The notes under the pieces are model-generated. The model had not been told where the DNA came from. It ran no database searches and saw only the letters and a program-made list of their open reading frames with translations. From the NCBI GenBank assembly GCA_016190375.1, contig JACPQR010000194.1:1-64000 (forward strand): a stretch of DNA of 64,000 nucleotides, given 5' to 3'. Below are positions 1 to 7,430 of the stretch, piece by piece. The position numbers were made by a program, and so were the translations under genes. Numbering within the stretch: position 1 is the first letter of the stretch; each line of letters starts with the position of its first letter. The DNA comes from Deltaproteobacteria bacterium. Lineage in GTDB: Bacteria; Myxococcota_A; Polyangia; JACPQR01.

Positions 1-960
1 CGACGAGCTCGCGCGCGAAAACGAAGCGGTCCTTCCAGGGCGGCCACGGCGCACTTTCGGAACAGAGCCTGGTTGGACGGCTTCGAGCGCCGAGGACCGC
101 ACTCCGCGATCTGATCCGGCGGTTCCCCGTTGCCATTGCCTGTTGCCTGTTGCCTGTTCGTCCGGAAGTAGCGGCCACCATCTGGCCACCGCCGGCCCCC
201 AACCCCTGGCCGAATCTGCGCCGCGAGCCACTAGGTGGAGCGCTGATCCGGCCTCCGGCCCTTTGCGCCTTTGCGCCTCGGCGCGAGTCGTTTTTGGGGC
301 GGGGTCTCCCGGCCGGGTGCGCGCAAGAGCTGGTTCCGCGGGGCGTGGACCATCGCGTCGAGGACGTGATCGTGCCCCGCGTCGTGGATCGCCCGCCGGC
401 CGGGCGAGTCGAGCGCGCGTGTCCGGCGGCGCTTCAAGTTCGAGTCAGGCTTCGAGCGATTATCGCCGTCCCTGGTGGATTTCCGCGTGGGCCGCTCGAA
501 CGAGTCTTCCAGGTCGAACGACGCGCCCCGCCTGTCGACTCGACGTGCCCGATTGCGCTGCGCGGTGTGAAGGATGCCGACCCTGCGGTCGGTCGCGCTG
601 ACGCCAGGCAAGGACGTGTCCACCGGATCTTTCCGGGTGACCGTTCGTGGCCGCTTCCGGCGCCTGGCCTCGTGTCTCCTGCTGGCCGATTGCTCCTCGA
701 ACAGAACGAACCAGTGCGCCTTCGTCGCCACGTATCCGAAGCTAATGCGCGGACCGGTTGGTCGCAATTCGCACCCGGGTTCGTCGAGGTGCACGACCGC
801 CCCACGTGGCACTTCGCCACGGCAAGAGTGGATCGCGTGGCAAGGGCGCGGGCTCGGCAAGCCGTGCGCGACGTCATGCGGCGGGGCACGGAAGGTGCTG
901 ATACGAAGCGCGCTCACTCGTCGGGGCCCGGCACCTCGACGAGCCGGGGCACCCGTTGCG
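1..960. other. Region without a supported gene
   Basis: No reading frame on either strand looks like a real protein: the long frames here are Arg/Pro-rich, as expected from GC-rich shadow frames, and none carries a motif I recognise. A start-like ATG on the minus strand (134-136) opens a frame that runs off the left edge and could be the first 45 codons of a truncated gene, but nothing in it is diagnostic. The stretch also holds a short heptamer repeat at 130-158. It could be a decayed gene or the upstream region of the kinase that starts at 961. Confidence 0.5.
130..158. repeat. Heptamer tandem repeat (TTGCCTG)n, copy 1
   Basis: Three perfect TTGCCTG units (136-156) follow a near-unit TTGCCA. 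Read on the minus strand this is an ACAGGCA array followed by a GCAACGGGgAACCGCCG tail. The same arrangement (ACAGGCG units plus GCAACGGGcAACCGCCG) occurs at 9041-9078, so this is a dispersed short-sequence repeat and not a chance run. Confidence 0.7.
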
Positions 961-2172
961 ATGAGCCTGGATCCGCAGCAGCCGCAACCCGCACAGCATC
1001 CTGCCGATCCGACGATCGGCCGGATGCTGGACGGCAAGTACTGGATCGTGGGCCGCCTCGGAACGGGCGGCATGGGCACCGTGTACGATGGATGGAACCT
1101 CGCGATCGGGCGGAGAGTCGCGATCAAGTTGCTGCACCCCGATCAGGCCCTCACCCATGATGCGATCGAGCGCTTCGAGCAGGAGGCCCAGGCCGCGGCC
1201 CGGATCGGGCACCCGAACGTAGTCGACGTCCTCGACATGGGTCGGGACCGCGACGGCGCGCGATACATGGTCATGGAGCGGCTGGAGGGCGAGTGCCTGT
1301 TCGACAGGCTGGTGGAGGCAGGACCGCTGCCGACCGCCGATGCGGTCGCAATCGTCGTCCAGGTCCTGAGTGGCCTCGAGGCCGCGCACGAGGTCGGAAT
1401 CATCCACCGCGATCTGAAGCCCGAGAACGTCTTTCTGGCGACGACCGCTCGCAGTCGCGACGTGGTCAAGATCCTCGACTTCGGCGTCGCGAAGTTCCCG
1501 GCGAAGCGGATCGACGGCAGGTGCCCTTCGGATGGCGAGGTCGTAGGGACGCCCGTCTACATGTCGCCGGAGCAGGCATCCGGTGGCCCCGTCGACGGCC
1601 GCACCGATCTGTACGCCGCCGGCGTCCTGCTCTACGAGCTCTTGTCGACGCGGCTGCCCTTCGAGGGCGACGGACCCAAGCTCCTCACCGCGATCGCGAC
1701 GCGAGATCCCGTGCCGATCGATCGCGTCGCTCCCTGGCTGCCGCCGGAGATCGCGAGCGTGGTCGCGCGTGCAATGGCGCCGGATCCGGCCGCCCGCTTC
1801 CAGACCGCCGGCGAGTTCATCGAGGCGCTCTCGCCGTTCCTCGACCAGGAGGCTTCGCAGGAAAGGTCCGTGGGTCTCGGGGCGGCCCCGATCGGACGGC
1901 GGTCGACGCGTGAGGTGCCCACGCTGGTCGCCACGACCGCCATCCTCCCCGCGAAAGGACGTCGCCGCCGCCTGGCGTGGGTCATGGCCACGGCGCTCGC
2001 GCTGGCGGCGGGGACCGCGGCGCTCGTGGGCGCCCAGGCGAGGACCGATCCCCCGGCCGTGGCGCCTGCGGTCCCGCGCGTCCCGATCGTGGCCCCCTCG
2101 CGGCCTGGGGCGAGCCAGTCGTGCGTGGTGCCGGCGAAGCCTGGCGTGGCGGAGGCCGGCGGGCCGCGGTAG
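961..2172 (+). CDS. Serine/threonine protein kinase with C-terminal transmembrane anchor
   Basis: This is a Hanks-type (eukaryotic-like) protein kinase that phosphorylates Ser/Thr on protein targets, with the kinase domain predicted in the cytoplasm. About 403 residues. Visible motifs are the Gly-rich loop at G34-G39, the VAIK lysine, the catalytic loop HRDLKPEN at 149-156, DFG at 173-175 and the GTPVYMSPEQ activation segment. After the domain (about 27-295) comes a basic linker and one hydrophobic segment near 338-358, then a short Pro-rich tail outside the membrane with no recognisable sensor. I start at ATG 961 because the frame upstream is low-quality and residue 26 onward is the usual kinase N-terminus. 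The stop is 10 nt before coaBC, so the two may be co-transcribed. Confidence 0.9.
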   Translation: MSLDPQQPQPAQHPADPTIGRMLDGKYWIVGRLGTGGMGTVYDGWNLAIGRRVAIKLLHPDQALTHDAIERFEQEAQAAARIGHPNVVDVLDMGRDRDGARYMVMERLEGECLFDRLVEAGPLPTADAVAIVVQVLSGLEAAHEVGIIHRDLKPENVFLATTARSRDVVKILDFGVAKFPAKRIDGRCPSDGEVVGTPVYMSPEQASGGPVDGRTDLYAAGVLLYELLSTRLPFEGDGPKLLTAIATRDPVPIDRVAPWLPPEIASVVARAMAPDPAARFQTAGEFIEALSPFLDQEASQERSVGLGAAPIGRRSTREVPTLVATTAILPAKGRRRRLAWVMATALALAAGTAALVGAQARTDPPAVAPAVPRVPIVAPSRPGASQSCVVPAKPGVAEAGGPR

Positions 2173-2182
2173 TCTCCGGCGA

Positions 2183-3415
2183 GTGAGCAGCGTCGAAGGC
2201 GTTCGTGTGCTCCTCGCGGTCGGGGGCGGGATCTCCGCCTACAAGAGTGCGGAGCTCTGCCGCGAGCTCGTGAGGCGAGGGGCGATCGTGAGCTGCGCGA
2301 TGACCAGAGCGGCTCAGTCGTTCGTGGCGCCGTTGACGTTCCAGGCCCTTTCGGGCCGTCGCGTGGCGACGAGCCTGATGGACGCCTCGGAAGAGGCGGA
2401 GATCGGGCACATCCGGCTCGCCGACGAGAACGATCTGTGCATCGTGGCTCCAGCGACGGCAAATCTGATCGCCCGGATCGCGGCCGGCATGGGCGACGAC
2501 GTCGTCACGACCGTCCTTCTCGCGACGCGCGCGAGGACGCTCCTCGCGCCGGCCATGAACGTCAACATGTGGCGAAATCCGATCGTCCAGGCGAACCTCA
2601 GGCGGCTGCTCGAGGACGGCAGGTTCGAGACCATCGGGCCCGGCGTCGGCGACCTCGCGTGCGGCTGGGTCGGCGAAGGACGCATGGCCGAGCCGCTCGA
2701 GATCGTCGAGGCCGCCCAGCGGTGCCTGCGCCGGGACCTCGAGGGACGCGCGGTCGTCGTGACCGCCGGCCCGACCGTGGAGGACATCGATCCGGTGCGC
2801 TTCCTCGGCAACCGGTCCTCCGGACGCATGGGCTACGCCGTGGCCCAGGCCGCGGCGAGGCGCGGCGCGAAGGTCACGCTGATAAGCGGACCGACATCCC
2901 TCGCGACCCCGCCCGGCGCGGAAAGAACGGACGTTCGCGGAGCTCTCGAGATGCGAGACCAGCTGGCCCGCGCGGCCGCTTCGGCGGACGTGGTCGTGAT
3001 GGCCGCGGCGGTGGCAGACTACCGGCCCGCTTCACCGTCGCCGTCGAAGCTGAAGCGTGACGTCGGAACCACGCAGCTCGACCTCGTGCCCAATCCCGAC
3101 ATCCTCGCCGAGCTCGGCGCCCGGCGCGACGGCGGACGCCTGCCCGTCCTTGTCGGGTTCGCGGTCGAAACGGAGGACCTCGAGGCCAACGCCCGCCAGA
3201 AGCTCGAGAAGAAGAAGGTCGATCTCGTGGTCGCGAACCGCGCGGAGGTCGGGTTCGGCGGCGCCGAGAACGAGGCGCTTCTCGTGTCTCGGGAGGGCGT
3301 GCAGGCCCTCGCCCGCATGTCCAAGGACGATCTCGCGGACCGGATCCTCGACCGGGTCTGTGAGCTATTGAGCGCGGGTGGGTCTGCGACCCCCCCGCGG
3401 GCCCCCCCGCCGTGA
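2183..3415 (+). CDS. coaBC: Bifunctional phosphopantothenoylcysteine decarboxylase / phosphopantothenate-cysteine ligase
   Basis: CoaBC carries out two steps of coenzyme A synthesis: ligation of cysteine to 4'-phosphopantothenate and decarboxylation to 4'-phosphopantetheine. The N-terminal flavoprotein half shows the GGGISAYK opening, then a catalytic-His-like region and the PAMNVNMW motif. The C-terminal ligase half shows VTAGPTVEDIDPVRF, NRSSGRMGYA and VMAAAVADYRP. At 410 residues it is full length for the family. The GTG start at 2183 is chosen because the flavoprotein fold begins seven residues later; the upstream open frame is kinase DNA read out of frame. The last 13 codons and stop lie inside a dispersed repeat (3371-3467), giving an unusual Gly/Pro-rich tail. 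Confidence 0.95.
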   Translation: MSSVEGVRVLLAVGGGISAYKSAELCRELVRRGAIVSCAMTRAAQSFVAPLTFQALSGRRVATSLMDASEEAEIGHIRLADENDLCIVAPATANLIARIAAGMGDDVVTTVLLATRARTLLAPAMNVNMWRNPIVQANLRRLLEDGRFETIGPGVGDLACGWVGEGRMAEPLEIVEAAQRCLRRDLEGRAVVVTAGPTVEDIDPVRFLGNRSSGRMGYAVAQAAARRGAKVTLISGPTSLATPPGAERTDVRGALEMRDQLARAAASADVVVMAAAVADYRPASPSPSKLKRDVGTTQLDLVPNPDILAELGARRDGGRLPVLVGFAVETEDLEANARQKLEKKKVDLVVANRAEVGFGGAENEALLVSREGVQALARMSKDDLADRILDRVCELLSAGGSATPPRAPPP

Positions 3416-3467
3416 CGCTCCGAGCGATCGCTCGCTACGGCCGAGTGAATCGGCCTCCGCTCGCTCG
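3371..3467 (+). repeat. 97-bp dispersed repeat, copy A
   Basis: This stretch matches the reverse complement of 40451-40546. The first 50 bases (3371-3420) agree at 49 of 50 positions, and the remainder is recognisably similar around GAGTGAATCnGCCTCCGCTC. It covers the 3' end of coaBC and part of the gap to the next gene. Confidence 0.85.
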
Positions 3468-3542
3468 TTCCTCGGCGACCGGCGACGGCGACGCCCATGA
3501 GGGCAACAGGAGCTACGGCGTCACGGCGACTGAGGAGCGGGC

Positions 3543-4826
3543 GTGATTCATCGGCTCCTCGTCGTGCTGCTCCTGGTGCCCGCGCCCGCGCTGGCCCGGT
3601 CGTTGTCGCTCGTCCTCGATCCGGTCGACATGGCCTCGAGCGAGCGGGGAATCGCCGTCCGGACCTTCGACGGCATCGTCCGCTCGGTGGCCCGAACCGG
3701 CGACGGAGGCCGCACGTTCGAGGACGTGGCCGACCTCGAAGCGTTCCGCCTCCGCGACGCGCGCGCTGCGGCCGCGCTCGATGGCAGGACGCTCCTCGTC
3801 GCGGGAGACGGCTGGGTCCTGCGCTCGACGAACGGCGGCCGTACCTGGTCCCGTGTCGACGTGCCCGCCGACCTCTCTTACCGAAAGCTGGCGTTTGCGG
3901 GGTCCTCGTCGAGCGGCTGGCTCCTGGGCCTTCGCGAGCACGGCGAGGTGGGCGCGATCTTCATGACGCTGGACTCGGGCCGTACGTTTCGAGCGCGCGT
4001 GCCGCCGCGCGAGGCCGCGTTCTCCGACTTCGCGCCAGTCGACCCGCTCCATGTCCTCGCGATCGACGGGGGCTCCCTCGTTCGCTCGCGCGACGGTGGC
4101 GCGAGCTTCGATCCCTTCGGGGCCCCAGCCGGTCCGTACACCGCCGTCGCCGCCTTGCGCCGCACGATCCTCGCGGCAGGCCGCGCGCGCCTGGTCCGTT
4201 CCGAGGACGGCGGAGCGACGTTCGAGAGCGTCGCGCTGCCGACGGACGTGCCCGTCACCTCGCTCGAGCTCGTGGACGACCGGCACGCGGTCCTCACGAC
4301 CGACGCCGGGCAGACGTTCCGCTCGTCCGACGCCGGTCGCACGTGGTCGCGGATCCTCGCCGCGCCGAGCGGCGGCAGGCCCCGCTTCCTCGACTCTTCC
4401 CACGGGGTGGCGGGAGGCGCTGCCGTCCTGTGGGTCACCGCCGATTCCGGCGAAAGCTGGCAGCCAGCCGACCCCTCCCACAGGGACGAGGTCGACACGG
4501 AGGAACGGCCGGAGGCGAGCGTCCCTGCCGCCGGGCCCGCCGCGACCGAGCCGGAGCCCCCCGCCCCCGCGGGCCCTTCCCGGCCCGCGAGGGCAGGGCA
4601 CGCGCCAGGTGCCGGGCGACGCGGCCCAGCCGAGCCTGCCGCGGACTCCCCCGGGCTGGCGCCCGGCCGCTCGCGCGACGAGGCCGGCGTTCCCGCCGAG
4701 GCGCTGGAGCGCGCTCGCCGGGCTACGGAGCAGCAGCCGCGACGACGTCGCGGTGCCCGCCGCGCCCGCGGCGAGCCCAATTGGATGCTCGAGGACGCGC
4801 GCCGGCGCCGCCGCAGGCGCCGCTGA
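3543..4826 (+). CDS. Secreted BNR/Asp-box beta-propeller protein (Ycf48-like)
   Basis: Residues 1-19 form a signal peptide ending in ALA. The body (about 25-310) contains repeated Asp-box motifs of the S-x-D/N-x-G-x-T-W type, for example STNGGRTWSR, LDSGRTFRA, SRDGGASF, SEDGGATFES, SDAGRTWSR and TADSGESW. These are typical of sialidase-like or Ycf48-like beta-propellers. Such domains are structural, and no glycosidase catalytic residues are evident. The last 115 residues are low-complexity, rich in Pro, Ala, Glu and then Arg, ending in a run of basic residues. GTG 3543 has a GAGGAG site five bases upstream (3532-3537). The cellular target is unknown; export to the periplasm or surface is inferred from the signal. 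Confidence 0.75.
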   Translation: MIHRLLVVLLLVPAPALARSLSLVLDPVDMASSERGIAVRTFDGIVRSVARTGDGGRTFEDVADLEAFRLRDARAAAALDGRTLLVAGDGWVLRSTNGGRTWSRVDVPADLSYRKLAFAGSSSSGWLLGLREHGEVGAIFMTLDSGRTFRARVPPREAAFSDFAPVDPLHVLAIDGGSLVRSRDGGASFDPFGAPAGPYTAVAALRRTILAAGRARLVRSEDGGATFESVALPTDVPVTSLELVDDRHAVLTTDAGQTFRSSDAGRTWSRILAAPSGGRPRFLDSSHGVAGGAAVLWVTADSGESWQPADPSHRDEVDTEERPEASVPAAGPAATEPEPPAPAGPSRPARAGHAPGAGRRGPAEPAADSPGLAPGRSRDEAGVPAEALERARRATEQQPRRRRGARRARGEPNWMLEDARRRRRRRR

Positions 4827-4880
4827 GGGGAACGGCGCGGGCGTTGAACATCCGCGCGGGGAGCAGGCATAATCACCGCC

Positions 4881-5186
4881 ATGCCTGCCGACGCGAACCC
4901 GGAGATCGCCTACCAGGAGTACCTGGCGCGTTACGAATCCCTGGTGGGGCACCGCGAGGTCGGCCAGTACGGCAAGTGGGGCAAGCACCTCGTCAAGAAG
5001 TACTCGGCCGAGGAGTTCCGTGAGCGGTACGAACAGTTCATGAAGCTCGAGGGCGTGTGCCGGCACATCGTCGAAACGGGCGCGACGATGAACGACGCCG
5101 TGACCGCCGCCTACAAGGAAGCTGCCGCCGAGATCCTGCTCGAGCCCGAGGCCATGAACGTCTCGGTCGAGAAGTTCCGGGGATGA
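4881..5186 (+). CDS. Small conserved-looking hypothetical protein
   Basis: A 101-residue soluble protein, rich in Glu, Lys, Tyr and Arg with well-spaced hydrophobics, which predicts an all-helical fold. It has no membrane segment, signal or recognisable motif. The codon use and the charged, non-repetitive composition argue for a real gene. It ends 23 bp before the convergent stop of the RHH-like gene, so it shares no operon with the ParA pair. I do not recognise the family and propose no function. Confidence 0.7.
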   Translation: MPADANPEIAYQEYLARYESLVGHREVGQYGKWGKHLVKKYSAEEFRERYEQFMKLEGVCRHIVETGATMNDAVTAAYKEAAAEILLEPEAMNVSVEKFRG

Positions 5187-5209
5187 GTCGGTGACCCCGC
5201 CAAACTCTC

Positions 5210-5545
5210 TCAGTACGCCTTCGGCATCTTGCTGACGTCCACGGACTGCAGCGCGAAGCGGATCACGCTGGAGCGGTTTGCCTTCGTGTGCCCCCGGTCC
5301 TTGAGGGCCCGGACGAGACCGTCGACGTGCTCGAGGTCCTCGCGATAAAGGGAGATGCAGACGATCTTGTAGTGCTCCGGCTTGGGCTTCGTGGCCGGAG
5401 GCGGCGTGCCCCGCCCTCGAGCCGGGGCCGGCATGGGCGCCGGGCCCGGGGCCAACGGACGACCGTAGTACTCCTGGCGGAGGATCCGCGAGACCTCCTC
5501 CGGCTCCTTCAGGGCGGAGGCGACACCTCTCGGTTCCGTTGCCAT
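5210..5545 (-). CDS. Ribbon-helix-helix-like small protein, partner of ParA
   Basis: A 111-residue protein. The N-terminal half is flexible and Pro-rich (about 30-55). The C-terminal half (about 57-105) has a beta strand (KIVCISLY), helices and the motif KANRSSVIRFALQ, which resembles the second half of a ribbon-helix-helix DNA-binding fold. Its ATG shares one base with the TGA of the zinc-finger ParA (TGATG at 5543-5547), so translation is coupled. By analogy with ParA/RHH pairs it may be the DNA-binding partner of the ATPase. That is inference; the family is not one I can name. Confidence 0.65.
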   Translation of the reverse strand: MATEPRGVASALKEPEEVSRILRQEYYGRPLAPGPAPMPAPARGRGTPPPATKPKPEHYKIVCISLYREDLEHVDGLVRALKDRGHTKANRSSVIRFALQSVDVSKMPKAY

Positions 5546-6633
5546 CACGCCGCTCCTTTCGCCGCCTCCTGGTGAGCCGCTCCCTCCGAGGCGAGGACGG
5601 CATCCACCAGTGCGAGATAGTCCTGCGCGCCATTCGAATCGGGCGCGTACTCGAAGATGGTCTTCTTCTCCATGGGGGCTTCCTTCAGGCGCGTGTTGAC
5701 CCGCACCGGGGCGAGGACACGATCGCCGAAGTGCTGGGTCAGCGCGTCGACCGAGTCGCGGCAGATGCGGTTCCTGACGTCGTAGAAGGTCGGCAGGACC
5801 CCGAAGATCCGGACGGGGTGCTTGAGGAGCTCGTTGACGTTCTTGATCGTCCTCAGGACCTGCTTGACGCCGACGAGCGAAAGGTAGTCGCAGGAGACCG
5901 GCACGAGGACCGCGTCCGAGAACACGAGCGCGTTCTGGTTCAAGAGGTTCAGGCTGGGGCTGCAGTCGAGGACCACGTAGTCGTAGGACTCCGTCCCGAC
6001 GAGCCGGTCGCGAAGGACACGATCGCGCGCTGGCCGGCTCGCCAGGTAAATCTCGGCCGCCGCCAGCGTCTCGTTCGAGGTCAAGACGTCGAGGCTCGGC
6101 CGGATCGGGACCGCGCAGTCGTCGGGAGGGATCCCCAGGACGATCACGTGGTACAGGCTCCGCTCCCCGCGCACGCCCAGGGAAACGCCGACGTTGCCCT
6201 GCGCGTCGGTGTCGACGAGGAGGACCTTCTTGTCCCTCTCGGCGAGCCCGGCCGCGAGGTTCACGGCAGTCGTCGTCTTGCCCGTGCCGCCCTTGTGGTT
6301 GAAGACGGCGATACGGCGCGGATCGGTCGTCCGGCGTGCGGGGAGCGCGATTCCGTTGCCCCGACAAGCCTCGGAGCAAAAGTAGCGCCGTTCGCCGCCA
6401 ACCGACGCGACCTGGTAGACGAAGGCAAGCTCGAAGCGCTTGCCGCAGGCGCCGCAGACGGGCCGACTGTCGGCGCCGTCGCCAGACGCGGCGTCGGGGG
6501 AGTCGAGGCTGATCTCATGGCACTTCTGGCTACAGAAGTACGACATGGCGCCACCGCGCTCCTCGATCTGGTAGCGGAAGCGCACCTCGAAGTGCCGCCC
6601 ACAGACCGAGCATCCTTGCAGTGCGATGGCCAT
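5545..6633 (-). CDS. ParA/Soj-family ATPase with two N-terminal zinc-finger-like modules
   Basis: A P-loop ATPase of the ParA/MinD class (partitioning, positioning or plasmid-like segregation). The deviant Walker A HKGGTGKTTT lies at 113-122, followed by DTDAQGN, LDCSPS (Walker B region) and a full ParA body to residue 362. Unusually, residues 8-38 and 60-90 each form CxxC-x22-CxxxC with matching spacing and surrounding sequence (FExxFxYQ...YFCSxxC). That indicates a duplicated treble-clef-like zinc module. I start at ATG 6633, because the longer frame begins at TTG and adds 12 residues with no support. The downstream RHH-like gene is translationally coupled. The zinc modules may bind DNA or a polar partner; the ParA assignment is firm and the role is not. 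Confidence 0.88.
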   Translation of the reverse strand: MAIALQGCSVCGRHFEVRFRYQIEERGGAMSYFCSQKCHEISLDSPDAASGDGADSRPVCGACGKRFELAFVYQVASVGGERRYFCSEACRGNGIALPARRTTDPRRIAVFNHKGGTGKTTTAVNLAAGLAERDKKVLLVDTDAQGNVGVSLGVRGERSLYHVIVLGIPPDDCAVPIRPSLDVLTSNETLAAAEIYLASRPARDRVLRDRLVGTESYDYVVLDCSPSLNLLNQNALVFSDAVLVPVSCDYLSLVGVKQVLRTIKNVNELLKHPVRIFGVLPTFYDVRNRICRDSVDALTQHFGDRVLAPVRVNTRLKEAPMEKKTIFEYAPDSNGAQDYLALVDAVLASEGAAHQEAAKGAA

Positions 6634-6717
6634 GAACGGGCTGTACGGGCGAGCGGGAGCCCGGGTCAACTTTTCGACGGACTTATGGAAGCTCCTCCGG
6701 ATGCTAGGCTAAGGGAG

Positions 6718-7395
6718 ATGGAGCTGGTCATAGCAATCGGCGTCGCGCTCGGCGTGCCGCTGGCCCTGTGGGGCGCCGTGACCGGATCGTTCTCGGTGGG
6801 CGACGCATGGACGCGCCGCAAGGTCCTCAGGGCGGCGCGCGCCGTCGCCCGGCGCGGCGCGGAGGCTCCGAGGCCGGGCGAGCGCCTCTCGACCGTGGGC
6901 CGAGCGCTGCCGCTCGTGCCGATGAAGACTCCGTTCGGCGACATGCCCTGCGTCCTGTACCGCGTGATCGTCCGCACTCTCGGACGCATCCTCCTCGTCG
7001 CCACCTCGCGGGACGAGTTCCTCCTGCGCACCCGCTCGGGCGCGCTGCGGGTCGACCCGATCGGAGCCGTCCTCCGCTGGGCCCCGGAGCGCGCCGACGG
7101 GACCGCCTCGAACGCTGCCGATCGCATCCCCCGGGGTCTGGCGGCGCTCAAGCGACCGGACCTCGCGAGCATCCCGGGCCTACGCTTCGAGGAGTTCTGG
7201 ATCCCTCCCGGCGCGGCCGTCTACGCCGAGGGGCTCGTCGTCGAGCGCGACCCGGTCGCCGCTCCCGGCAGCGGCTACCGAGCGGCGGCCGTCGGCTCGG
7301 TGATCAGCACCACCGTCATCGCCTCGGGCTACTGGGAGCTAGGCGCAGCGGAGCCGGACGAAGCGGGGACACGCACCCCCTCCGCAACCACCTGA
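6718..7395 (+). CDS. Membrane-anchored GIDE-domain-like protein
   Basis: About 225 residues. A short hydrophobic N-terminus (about 3-20) is followed by a region resembling the GIDE domain, known from the mitochondrial E3 ligase MULAN and also found in bacterial membrane proteins. Matching features are the MKTPFGDMPCVLYRV strand, a LRTRSGALRVDP block and an EEFWIPPGAAVYAEG block. No RING finger is present, so ligase activity is not implied. The start could instead be ATG 6685, 11 codons upstream; 6718 has a purine-rich AAGGGAG next to it but very close. It is divergent from the ParA gene and convergent with the Cys-rich gene. Confidence is good for the gene and moderate for the domain. Confidence 0.6.
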   Translation: MELVIAIGVALGVPLALWGAVTGSFSVGDAWTRRKVLRAARAVARRGAEAPRPGERLSTVGRALPLVPMKTPFGDMPCVLYRVIVRTLGRILLVATSRDEFLLRTRSGALRVDPIGAVLRWAPERADGTASNAADRIPRGLAALKRPDLASIPGLRFEEFWIPPGAAVYAEGLVVERDPVAAPGSGYRAAAVGSVISTTVIASGYWELGAAEPDEAGTRTPSATT

Positions 7396-7430
7396 AATCA
7401 ATCGCGTCTCAGCCACAACCGCGCAATTCG

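Noticed and set aside
150..1160. Long open frames on both strands over the first kilobase
   Set aside because: Arg/Pro-rich composition typical of shadow frames in GC-rich DNA, mutual overlap, and no motif.
6718..7395. E3 ubiquitin ligase function for the GIDE-like protein
   Set aside because: No RING finger, and bacteria of this kind lack the ubiquitin pathway.
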